From Comamonadaceae bacterium (GTDB lineage Bacteria; Pseudomonadota; Gammaproteobacteria; Burkholderiales; Burkholderiaceae_C): a stretch of DNA of 9,225 nucleotides. Within the stretch, counting starts at the first letter, position 1. Every line of letters begins with the position of its first letter. The position numbers and the translations under genes are program-made. Location: NCBI GenBank assembly GCA_947464665.1, contig CANHXV010000078.1, positions 1 through 9,225 of the forward strand. The letters are read 5' to 3'. Below the pieces are notes generated by a model that had not been told where the DNA came from, did no database searches, and saw only the letters and a program-made list of their open reading frames with translations. Shown here one piece after another: positions 1 to 6,464 of the stretch.

Positions 1-492
1 GTTCCCGTAGTGGCAGCACTGCATGGCGCCGTGGTGGGGGGCGGTTTGGAATTGGCCAGCGCATGCCACATTCGCGTGGCAGACGACAGCACCTTCTATG
101 CTCTGCCCGAGGGCACACGCGGTATTTTTGTGGGCGGCGGTGGCTCTGTTCGCATTCCCAAACTCATTGGCGTAGCGCGCATGACCGACATGATGTTGAC
201 GGGTCGTGTTTACAACGCGGTCGATGGCGAACGCATCGGTTTGGCGCAATACCATGTGCCAACAGGTACTTCCTTGGAAAAAGCCTTGGACTTGGCACAA
301 CGCATTGCCACCAATGCACCTTTGACAAACTATGCATTGATGCACGCCCTGCCCCGTATTGCCGAGCAACCTGCAGATCATGGTTACCTCACAGAAGCCC
401 TCATCTCCTCCATTGCACAAGCGGCGCCAGAAGCCAAAGCGCGCGTAAGGGCTTTCTTAGAAGGCAAGGCTGCCAAAGTTCAAAAGAGCTAA
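1..492 (+). CDS. Enoyl-CoA hydratase/isomerase (crotonase) family, 5'-truncated
   Basis: This is the C-terminal 163 residues of a crotonase-fold enzyme; the frame is open through base 1, so the start lies outside the window. Crotonases are usually about 260 residues, so roughly 100 are missing. The visible part starts in the oxyanion-hole segment PVVAALHG (HG at visible residues 8-9), followed by GGGLELA with Glu17. The second signature, LPEGTRGIFVGGGGS, carries Glu37. These two glutamates align with the Glu144/Glu164 pair of classical enoyl-CoA hydratase, which adds water to the 2,3 double bond of an enoyl-CoA. It is encoded 51 nt before a feruloyl-CoA synthase gene, so its substrate is probably the cinnamoyl-type CoA ester made there (inference). 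Feruloyl-CoA hydratase-lyase is an alternative, but that enzyme has Ser rather than Glu at the first position. A GTG at position 10 is internal and not a start. Confidence 0.88.
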   Translation, partial: VPVVAALHGAVVGGGLELASACHIRVADDSTFYALPEGTRGIFVGGGGSVRIPKLIGVARMTDMMLTGRVYNAVDGERIGLAQYHVPTGTSLEKALDLAQRIATNAPLTNYALMHALPRIAEQPADHGYLTEALISSIAQAAPEAKARVRAFLEGKAAKVQKS

Positions 493-499
493 CCAGCCC

Positions 500-512
500 T
501 TGTTAAAAACAA
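500..512. promoter_or_regulatory. 13-nt palindrome TTGTTAAAAACAA, possible operator
   Basis: A perfect inverted repeat (arms TTGTT and AACAA, 3-nt spacer) lies in the 51-nt gap between the crotonase and feruloyl-CoA synthase genes. AT-rich TTG...CAA palindromes of this size are typical of MarR-family operators, and a MarR gene is encoded further along. No U-tract follows, so it is not a terminator. Operator function is a guess, because an arm of 5 bp can arise by chance. Confidence 0.2.
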
Positions 513-543
513 TTACCTCGCCAGCCATTACTGAGAGACAAGC

Positions 544-2397
544 ATGAGCGCACCTAAATTTAGACCCCTGCGGTTTGGCGTGACACGCGTCACCTTAAAA
601 GATGGAGTGCCCGGCACGCACTACCTCAAAGCAGATCAAGATTTACAAGCTTTTCCAGATCGCCTGACCGATCGCCTGCAACACTGGGCCCAAAAAAAAC
701 CGACGCAAACGCTGTTTGCACGACGCATTAAATTGGCAGATGGCAAATTGGGTGACTGGCGTCATGTCACTTATTCAGAAGCTTGGAACACGGCACGCAA
801 CATTGCACAAGGTCTGATCAACCGTGGTTTGAATGCAGAGCGCCCGGTGGTCATCTTGAGTGAGAACAGTTTGGAACATGCCCTGTTGGCCTTGGGTTGC
901 ATGGTGGCAGGCGTGCCTTTTGTCCCCACCTCACCCCCATACTCCCTCATCAGCCAAGACTACGACAAACTCAAACACGTCTTGCGAACGGTCACGCCAG
1001 GCTTGGTGTTTGCCAGCGATGCACGTTATGCAAAAGCCATTGCAGCAACTGTCTCCAGCGAGATGGAAATTGTGATGGACGAAGGTAGCGTTGAAGGCAA
1101 ACAAGTCACAACTTTTGAAGCCTTGTGCAACACCCCCGTTACAGCGCAAGTGGATGCGGCCATAGCGGCCACAGGCCCCGACACCATTGCGAAGTTCTTG
1201 TTCACCAGTGGTTCTACCAAGTTACCCAAGGCCGTCATCAACACGCAGCGTTTGTGGTGTGCTAACCAACAACAAATGGCGCAGTCCATGCCCATCTTGG
1301 CTGAAGAGCCCTTGGTGTTGGTGGATTGGTTACCATGGAACCATACCTTTGGGGGCAATCACAATTTCGGCATGGTGGTGTTTCATGGCGGCACGATGTA
1401 CATCGACGATGGCAAACCAACACCTGCCCTCATGCATGAAACATTGCGCAACCTGCGTGAAATTGCCCCCACTGTTTACTTCAATGTACCCACAGGTTTT
1501 GAAGCCATCGCCCTGGCGATGAAAACAGACGACTTGCTGCGCAAGACTTTGTTGTCACGCGTGCAAATGTTCTTTTATGCAGGCGCTGCTTTGGCACAAC
1601 CCATTTGGGACAGCTTGTATGAATCGCAAGAGCGCGAAGTTGGCGAGCGCATTGTGATGGGAACAGGTCTTGGTATGACCGAGTCTGGCCCCTTCGGCAT
1701 TTTCGTGACCAACCCCTACGTCAATGCTGGCGACTTGGGTGTGCCAACGCCTGGCTTGGAACTCAAACTGGTCGACATGGGCGGCAAGACCGAGGTACGT
1801 TATCGCGGCCCCAACATCACACCAGGCTACTGGCGCAATGCCGAAGAAACAAAATCATCCTTTGACGACGAAGGCTTCTTTTGCACGGGCGATGCCGTCA
1901 AATGGATTGATGAAACCGATGTGCATTTAGGTCTGAAATTTGACGGTCGCATTGCCGAAGATTTCAAATTGGCTACTGGTACGTTTGTGAGCGTGGGCCC
2001 TTTGCGCGGCAAGATCATTGCAGCGGGAGCGCCTTACATTCAAGACGTGGTGCTCACAGGCATCAACTTGAAAGAAGTTGGCGCCATGGTCTTCCCAACG
2101 CCTGCGGTGCGCGCGTTGAGCGGCATGGCGGCTGATGCACCCATGGCCGACGTCCTGGGCAGCGCCCCCGTGTTGGCGCAGTTCCAAAAAATCATCGATG
2201 AACTGGCCAAAACAGCCACTGGCAGCGCCAATCGCATTGCACGCATGTGTTTGTTGTCTGAGCCGCCCACCATCGACAAAGGTGAGATTACAGACAAGGG
2301 CTCCATCAATCAACGTTCAGTTTTGACTCACCGCTCAGACACCGTAGCGGCATTGCATGAAGATAAATTGCACTTCATTTTGAAACCCACTCTTTAA
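544..2397 (+). CDS. fcs: Feruloyl-CoA synthase (hydroxycinnamate:CoA ligase), ANL superfamily
   Basis: This 617-residue cytoplasmic adenylating enzyme activates ferulate-like aromatic acids to CoA thioesters through an acyl-AMP intermediate. The core motifs are in order: P-loop TSGSTKLPK (221-229), the family-typical LVDWLPWNHTFGGNHN stretch, FNVPTGFEAIA, GLGMTESGPF (375-384, with Met378 where many relatives have Tyr), TGD (448-450), hinge DGRIAEDFKL (467-476) and the C-terminal catalytic lysine in GEITDKGSINQR (Lys585). Length and the DWLPWNHTFGGNH/DGRIAEDFKL signatures match feruloyl-CoA synthases rather than acetyl-CoA or long-chain ligases. The start ATG is preceded by GAGAG. A crotonase gene lies 51 nt upstream and an SDR gene 18 nt downstream, which fits one operon. 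The exact acid used (ferulate, p-coumarate, caffeate or a saturated phenylpropanoate) cannot be read from sequence. Confidence 0.9.
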   Translation: MSAPKFRPLRFGVTRVTLKDGVPGTHYLKADQDLQAFPDRLTDRLQHWAQKKPTQTLFARRIKLADGKLGDWRHVTYSEAWNTARNIAQGLINRGLNAERPVVILSENSLEHALLALGCMVAGVPFVPTSPPYSLISQDYDKLKHVLRTVTPGLVFASDARYAKAIAATVSSEMEIVMDEGSVEGKQVTTFEALCNTPVTAQVDAAIAATGPDTIAKFLFTSGSTKLPKAVINTQRLWCANQQQMAQSMPILAEEPLVLVDWLPWNHTFGGNHNFGMVVFHGGTMYIDDGKPTPALMHETLRNLREIAPTVYFNVPTGFEAIALAMKTDDLLRKTLLSRVQMFFYAGAALAQPIWDSLYESQEREVGERIVMGTGLGMTESGPFGIFVTNPYVNAGDLGVPTPGLELKLVDMGGKTEVRYRGPNITPGYWRNAEETKSSFDDEGFFCTGDAVKWIDETDVHLGLKFDGRIAEDFKLATGTFVSVGPLRGKIIAAGAPYIQDVVLTGINLKEVGAMVFPTPAVRALSGMAADAPMADVLGSAPVLAQFQKIIDELAKTATGSANRIARMCLLSEPPTIDKGEITDKGSINQRSVLTHRSDTVAALHEDKLHFILKPTL

Positions 2398-2415
2398 TTT
2401 TTTTGAAAGTCCAAC

Positions 2416-3180
2416 ATGAACATTCAAGGCATGAGCGCATTGGTTACCGGCGGTGGCTCTGGACTCGGTGAAGCTACCGCTCGCGAACTGGCCCGTCTGG
2501 GCGCAAAAGTAGCCGTACTCGACCTGAACCTCGACAACGCGCAAAAAGTTGCGGCTGACATTGGCGGCATCGCCATTCAGTGCGATGTGACCAACGCAGC
2601 CAGCATGGAAAACGCTGTGGCAGAAGCCGCCAAAGCCCAAGGCGGCGCGCGCATCCTGATGCAGATTGCCGGCATCGGGACTGCCAAACGCATTGTGGGA
2701 AAAGATGGCAACCCAGCGCCTCTGGAAGACTTTGCCAAAGTGGTCAACGTCAATTTGATTGGCACTTACAACGCAGCGCGGGTTTTTGCCGCAGCATGCG
2801 CCAAGCTCGATCCGATGGAAGACGGCGAACGGGGCGCCATGGTGTTCACAGCTTCGGTGGCAGCCTTCGATGGCCAAGTGGGTCAACAAGCCTACAGTGC
2901 ATCTAAGGCAGGTGTAGCCGGCATGACCCTGCCCATGGCACGCGATTTGGCGCAGCATGGCATTCGTGTTTGCACCATCGCTCCCGGCATCTTTGCAACG
3001 CCTTTGTTGAAAACATTGCCCGAGCCCGTTCAAGCCTCTTTGGCCGCCAGCATCCCCTTTCCATCACGCCTTGGCAAACCTGAAGAGTTTGCGCAATTGG
3101 CGGCGCACATTGTGAGCAATGGCCATCTCAACGGCGAAGTGATTCGCTTGGATGGCGCACTGCGCATGGCACCTCGCTAA
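2416..3180 (+). CDS. 3-hydroxyacyl-CoA dehydrogenase, SDR family (17beta-HSD10 type)
   Basis: This 254-residue short-chain dehydrogenase probably oxidises a 3-hydroxyacyl-CoA to the 3-oxoacyl-CoA with NAD. The sequence shows the Rossmann motif TGGGSGLG (11-18), Asp36 after beta-2 (favours NAD over NADP), CDV (56-58), Asn113 in NVNLIGTYN, Ser147 in TASVAAF, and YSASK with Tyr160 and Lys164. The stretch ASVAAFDGQVGQQAYSASKAG...MTLPMARDLA and the tail FPSRLG...NGEVIRLDGALRM are hallmarks of the type II 3-hydroxyacyl-CoA dehydrogenase/HSD17B10 group. The usual NAG motif is altered to QIAG (83-86). It sits 18 nt after the CoA ligase gene and 17 nt before the thioesterase gene. In this context it is likely the third step of side-chain beta-oxidation, acting on 3-hydroxy-3-arylpropanoyl-CoA (inference). 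Confidence 0.88.
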   Translation: MNIQGMSALVTGGGSGLGEATARELARLGAKVAVLDLNLDNAQKVAADIGGIAIQCDVTNAASMENAVAEAAKAQGGARILMQIAGIGTAKRIVGKDGNPAPLEDFAKVVNVNLIGTYNAARVFAAACAKLDPMEDGERGAMVFTASVAAFDGQVGQQAYSASKAGVAGMTLPMARDLAQHGIRVCTIAPGIFATPLLKTLPEPVQASLAASIPFPSRLGKPEEFAQLAAHIVSNGHLNGEVIRLDGALRMAPR

Positions 3181-3197
3181 TTGCAAGAAAGTTTTCA

Positions 3198-3617
3198 ATG
3201 AGCAAGACCGTTGTTTACGAAGTACAGGTGATGTTTGGTGACTGCGACCCTGCAGGCATCGTGTTCTTTCCTAACTTTTCCAAATGGATGGATGCATCCT
3301 CGCTGAATTTCTTTATGAAGTGCGGCGTGCAACCTTGGCGCGAGCTGGTCAAAACGACCGGCATCATTGGTACACCGCTGCTGGAAATCAACACCAAGTT
3401 TGGCCGCCCTGCTACCTATGGCGAAACACTCCAAATTCACACCAGCGTGCAAGAGTGGCGCGACAAGACCTTCGTCCACAAGCATGTGGTGATGCGCGGC
3501 GACACCGTATTGTGTGAAGGCACAGAAGTGCGAGCTTTCTGTATCAAGCACCCAGATGATCCCGATCGCATCAAAGCCATTCAAGTTCCCGCGGACATCA
3601 AAGCAATGTGCAGTTAA
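3198..3617 (+). CDS. 4-hydroxybenzoyl-CoA thioesterase (hotdog fold)
   Basis: This 139-residue single hotdog-domain thioesterase probably hydrolyses an aryl-CoA such as 4-hydroxybenzoyl-CoA to the free acid and CoA. The N-terminal signature GDCDPAGIVFFPNFSKWMDA carries the catalytic aspartate, Asp17, at the same residue number as in the Pseudomonas CBS-3 4-hydroxybenzoyl-CoA thioesterase. Further shared segments, as I recall that protein, are FFMKCGVQPWRE, GIIGTPLLE, VQEWRDKTFV and the C-terminal IKAIQVPADI. This is closer to the true 4HBT enzyme than to the YbgC/Tol-Pal acyl-CoA thioesterases. AAGAAAG upstream serves as ribosome binding site. Placed behind ligase and dehydrogenase genes, it would release the aromatic acid after side-chain cleavage (inference). 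Confidence 0.88.
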   Translation: MSKTVVYEVQVMFGDCDPAGIVFFPNFSKWMDASSLNFFMKCGVQPWRELVKTTGIIGTPLLEINTKFGRPATYGETLQIHTSVQEWRDKTFVHKHVVMRGDTVLCEGTEVRAFCIKHPDDPDRIKAIQVPADIKAMCS

Positions 3618-3662
3618 TTCACAAATATTTCTATTCCATTTCATTTTTTCAACCACCCTCAG

Positions 3663-3667
3663 AGGAG
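3663..3667 (+). promoter_or_regulatory. Strong Shine-Dalgarno AGGAG deciding the receptor start
   Basis: AGGAG stands 6 nt before the ATG at 3674. The frame is open further upstream to an ATG at 3608 that would overlap the thioesterase gene. The Shine-Dalgarno position and the Tat-type signal peptide beginning right after 3674 fix the start there. Confidence 0.8.
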
Positions 3668-3673
3668 ACAAAC

Positions 3674-4675
3674 ATGACCAATCGTCGTGATTTTTTGCAA
3701 ACCACCATCGGTGCAGCCATCATGGGCAGCACCGCTTTTCAACAAGCTTGGGCTCAAAGTGGACTGCCCATTGAACAAGTGAAGGTTCTGTACGGCTTTC
3801 CTCCCGGCAGCTCTGGTGACATTTGCGCTCGCCGTGTCGCTGAAAAATTTGGCGGCACCGCTTACAGCAAAAATGCGGGCGTCATTGACAGTCGTCCAGG
3901 TGCAGGCGGTCAAATTGCTTTGAATCTTTTGAAGAGCGCCCCAGCCGACGGCTCCGTGTTGGCCATGACACCTTTTTCACCCATTTCTTTGTATCCCCAC
4001 ATTTTCAAGAATTTGCAATACAAGCCCTTTGAAGACTTCACACCTGTGGGCACCAGCTCCATGATTCACCACGGCTTTGCAGTGGGACCCATGGTGCCCG
4101 CTTCCGTTAAAAACGTGAAAGACTTTGTGGTTTGGGCCAAGGCCAACCCCGCTCAAGCCAGCTATGGCTCTCCTGCCGCAGGTTCTACCCCTCACTTCAT
4201 TGGTGCTTTGCTGGGCTTGAATCAGAACTTCGAATTCAAACACGCACCCTACCGCGGTTCTGTACCGGGCGTGACCGATGTGGTCGGCGGCCAAATTGCT
4301 TGCATGTTCACACCCCATGGCGACTTCATTGCCAACCACAAAGCAGGCAAAATGCGCATTTTGGCAACCTCTGGCAAAACACGTTCACCCTTTGTGCCCG
4401 ATGTGGCCACCTTTGCCGAGCAAGGTTTCCCTGAGTTGACCGTTGAAGAGTGGTTTGGCTTCTATGCGCCCGCCAAAACGCCCACCAATGTTTTGCAAGC
4501 GGCCAACGCAGCGATCAATGCAGCCCTCAAAGACAAAGCGGTGCAAGATGCCTTGACCGTTGTGGGTTTGATTCCGTTCGGAGGCACCATTGCCGATCAA
4601 CTGAAGAGCTCTCAAGTTGAATTGGAGCGCTGGGGTCCCCTGATCAAGCGCATTGGCTTCACAGTCGATTCCTAA
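3674..4675 (+). CDS. Bug-family tripartite tricarboxylate transporter substrate-binding protein
   Basis: This 333-residue periplasmic solute receptor of the Bug/TctC family captures a carboxylate for a TctAB-type or other carrier. The N-terminus MTNRRDFLQTT has the twin-arginine motif (Arg4-Arg5-x-Phe-Leu), followed by a short hydrophobic stretch and a probable signal-peptidase site after AWA (residue 27). Family signatures are present: VKVLYGFPPGSSGDICAR (the usual FPPGG..D.xAR loop), IDSRPGAGGQIAL, ADGSVLAM, the YGSPAAGSTPHFIG loop, APYRGSVPGVTDVVGGQIACMF, and PDVATFAEQGFPEL near the C-terminus. Bug proteins are highly expanded in Burkholderiales and often lack adjacent membrane genes, as here. 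It is the last gene before a terminator, 56 nt after the thioesterase gene. It probably binds an aromatic or other carboxylate related to the cluster, but the ligand is unknown. Confidence 0.92.
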   Translation: MTNRRDFLQTTIGAAIMGSTAFQQAWAQSGLPIEQVKVLYGFPPGSSGDICARRVAEKFGGTAYSKNAGVIDSRPGAGGQIALNLLKSAPADGSVLAMTPFSPISLYPHIFKNLQYKPFEDFTPVGTSSMIHHGFAVGPMVPASVKNVKDFVVWAKANPAQASYGSPAAGSTPHFIGALLGLNQNFEFKHAPYRGSVPGVTDVVGGQIACMFTPHGDFIANHKAGKMRILATSGKTRSPFVPDVATFAEQGFPELTVEEWFGFYAPAKTPTNVLQAANAAINAALKDKAVQDALTVVGLIPFGGTIADQLKSSQVELERWGPLIKRIGFTVDS

Positions 4676-4696
4676 TTCAGTGAATTGAACTGCATT

Positions 4697-4730
4697 GTCC
4701 GAGGGCCCATTAAAGCTCTCGGACGTTTTT
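4697..4730 (+). terminator. Intrinsic terminator after the receptor gene
   Basis: A 10-bp stem, GTCCGAGGGC (4697-4706) with GCTCTCGGAC (4715-4724) and one G-U pair, encloses an 8-nt loop and is followed after one base by five T (4726-4730). It begins 21 nt after the receptor stop codon. It should end most transcripts of the upstream ligase-dehydrogenase-thioesterase-receptor operon. Confidence 0.85.
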
Positions 4731-4760
4731 GCAGATTTCTCTCTTTTGTCTCTAACCGCC

Positions 4761-6464
4761 ATGAGCCACTACCAACCTCACATTCAAGACATGCAATTTG
4801 TCTTGTCATATGTATTGAACGCACCCGATCAACTCAAATCACTTCAAGTGTTTGAAGAGTTAGACGGCGAATTGGTACAACAAGTTTTGGAAGAAGCTGG
4901 TAAGTTTGTCGGCGAAGTGGTTGCGCCCTTAAACCGCGACGGTGACGAAATTGGTGCGCAATGGCAAGACGGCAAAGTGACCATGCCCCCTGGTTTTCAA
5001 GCGGCTTACCAAATGTTTTGGCAAGCCGGCTGGCCAGCACTTTCTGCTGACACCGAAGATGGGGGCCAAGGCTTACCCACCGTGCTGGAGATCATGCTGT
5101 ACGAAATGCTGTCGGCCGCCAACCATGGCTGGACCATGGCACCCGGCTTGTTACATGGCGCATACGAATGCATCAAGCACTACGCCAGCCCTTCTCTGAA
5201 AGAAACGTACCTCAGCAAAGTGAGCACTGGCGAGTGGTTGGCCACCATGTGCCTGACCGAACCCCATGCTGGCAGCGACTTAGGTTTGTCTCGCACCAAA
5301 GCCACACCACAAGCTGATGGCCGTTATGCGTTGAATGGCACCAAGATTTTCATATCGGGTGGCGAACATGACCTGACCGACAACATCGTGCACTTGGTGT
5401 TGGCTCGCTTACCCGATGCCCCACCTGGACCGAAAGGTTTGTCACTCTTTTTAGTCCCCAAGTTTTATCCGAATGGTGAACGCAGTGCCGTGCATTGCGA
5501 TCGCATTGAAGAAAAGATGGGCTTGCACGGCAGCCCCACTTGCGTGATGCGTTTTGACGATGCCCTCGCCGAAATCATTGGCGAACCTGGCAAAGGTTTG
5601 AACGCCATGTTTGTGATGATGAATGCCGCACGCTTGCACGTGGCCATGCAAGGCATTGGCCTGTTAGATGCTGCTTGGCAAAAAGCAGATGCCTATGCCA
5701 AAGAGCGTCGTCAGATGCGGGCGCCAGCGAGCAAAGAAGGCAAAGCAAAATCTGCCGCCGAAGCCGATTTCATCATTGAGCACCCCGCCATCAAACGCAT
5801 TTTGGACACACAGCGCTCATGGGTGGATGGGGGTCGCGTAATCGCTTACCAAACTGCGGTGGAGTTAGACCGCATCAAACATGCTGACAAGGACGCAGCA
5901 GCCAAGTCACAGCGTTGGTGTTCGCTGGTCACCCCCGTGATGAAAGCGGCCTTCACGCATCAGGCTTTTCATGGTGGCAGCGATTGCTTGCAAGTGTTTG
6001 GCGGCCATGGTTATGTGCGCGAATGGGGCATTGAACAAATCGTTCGCGATGCGCGGGTTGCCATGATTTACGAAGGCACCAATGAAATTCAAGCCATCGA
6101 TTTATTAGTCCGCAAAATCATGGCCGATGGCGGCCAGAGTTTGAACCAATTGCTGGACGACATGAAGGTGGAAACGCAAATTGAAACAGCAGAAGCCACA
6201 CAGCTTCGCAAGTTGACGCAAAGCATCCTGACGGCGGCCCAACATGACTCCAGCGTGGGGCATCGTGTGGCCGATGACTACTTGCGCGCCATGGCTTTGG
6301 TCATGCTGCAGTGGGCTTGGCAACGCATCGATGCCAATCTGGATCAAGACTCACCAGAATTGAAAGACCGTTGGCATTCGCCTTCAAAGGCCTTCCGCCA
6401 GTGGGTCTTACCTGAGTTCGCCATGCGAAGGCATATTATTGAGGCGCAATGCGCAGCCACTTGA
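4761..6464 (+). CDS. Acyl-CoA dehydrogenase, long DmdC/FadE5-like type
   Basis: This 567-residue FAD enzyme introduces a 2,3 double bond into an acyl-CoA and passes electrons to electron-transfer flavoprotein. The N-terminal HIQDMQFVLSYVLN matches the extra N-terminal segment of the roughly 590-residue subfamily. The middle domain has MCLTEPHAGSDLG and ALNGTKIFISGGEHD (FAD/substrate). The C-terminal helical domain has QVFGGHGYVREWGIEQIVRDARVAMIYEGTNEIQAIDL with Glu438 of YEGT as the catalytic base. About 110 residues after that form the extra C-terminal domain. The start at 4761 is chosen because homologues begin a few residues before the DMQFVL motif. No Shine-Dalgarno is visible, and the leader is pyrimidine-rich. 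In context it could oxidise an arylpropanoyl-CoA to the cinnamoyl-CoA used by the hydratase, but members of this group also act on fatty or sulfur-containing acyl-CoAs. Confidence 0.92.
   Translation: MSHYQPHIQDMQFVLSYVLNAPDQLKSLQVFEELDGELVQQVLEEAGKFVGEVVAPLNRDGDEIGAQWQDGKVTMPPGFQAAYQMFWQAGWPALSADTEDGGQGLPTVLEIMLYEMLSAANHGWTMAPGLLHGAYECIKHYASPSLKETYLSKVSTGEWLATMCLTEPHAGSDLGLSRTKATPQADGRYALNGTKIFISGGEHDLTDNIVHLVLARLPDAPPGPKGLSLFLVPKFYPNGERSAVHCDRIEEKMGLHGSPTCVMRFDDALAEIIGEPGKGLNAMFVMMNAARLHVAMQGIGLLDAAWQKADAYAKERRQMRAPASKEGKAKSAAEADFIIEHPAIKRILDTQRSWVDGGRVIAYQTAVELDRIKHADKDAAAKSQRWCSLVTPVMKAAFTHQAFHGGSDCLQVFGGHGYVREWGIEQIVRDARVAMIYEGTNEIQAIDLLVRKIMADGGQSLNQLLDDMKVETQIETAEATQLRKLTQSILTAAQHDSSVGHRVADDYLRAMALVMLQWAWQRIDANLDQDSPELKDRWHSPSKAFRQWVLPEFAMRRHIIEAQCAAT

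Noticed and set aside
63..506. 147-codon + frame overlapping the crotonase gene
   Set aside because: The out-of-frame translation has no family features, whereas the overlapping frame carries clear crotonase motifs.
2335..3033. 232-codon open frame on the - strand across the SDR gene
   Set aside because: It lies wholly antisense to clear ligase and SDR genes, its translation is Cys/His-rich with no recognisable domain, and it is explained by the codon bias of the + strand genes.
3608..3673. Upstream ATG start for the Bug receptor
   Set aside because: It would add 22 residues before the twin-arginine signal and overlap the thioesterase gene. AGGAG at 3663-3667 supports the start at 3674.
4678..4692. 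CAGT...ACTG partial inverted repeat after the receptor gene
   Set aside because: Only the outer four bases pair and the inner bases do not. It is too short to call an operator.
4695..4760. Upstream TTG start for the acyl-CoA dehydrogenase
   Set aside because: It lies within the terminator stem, and homologues begin just before the DMQFVL motif, matching the ATG at 4761.
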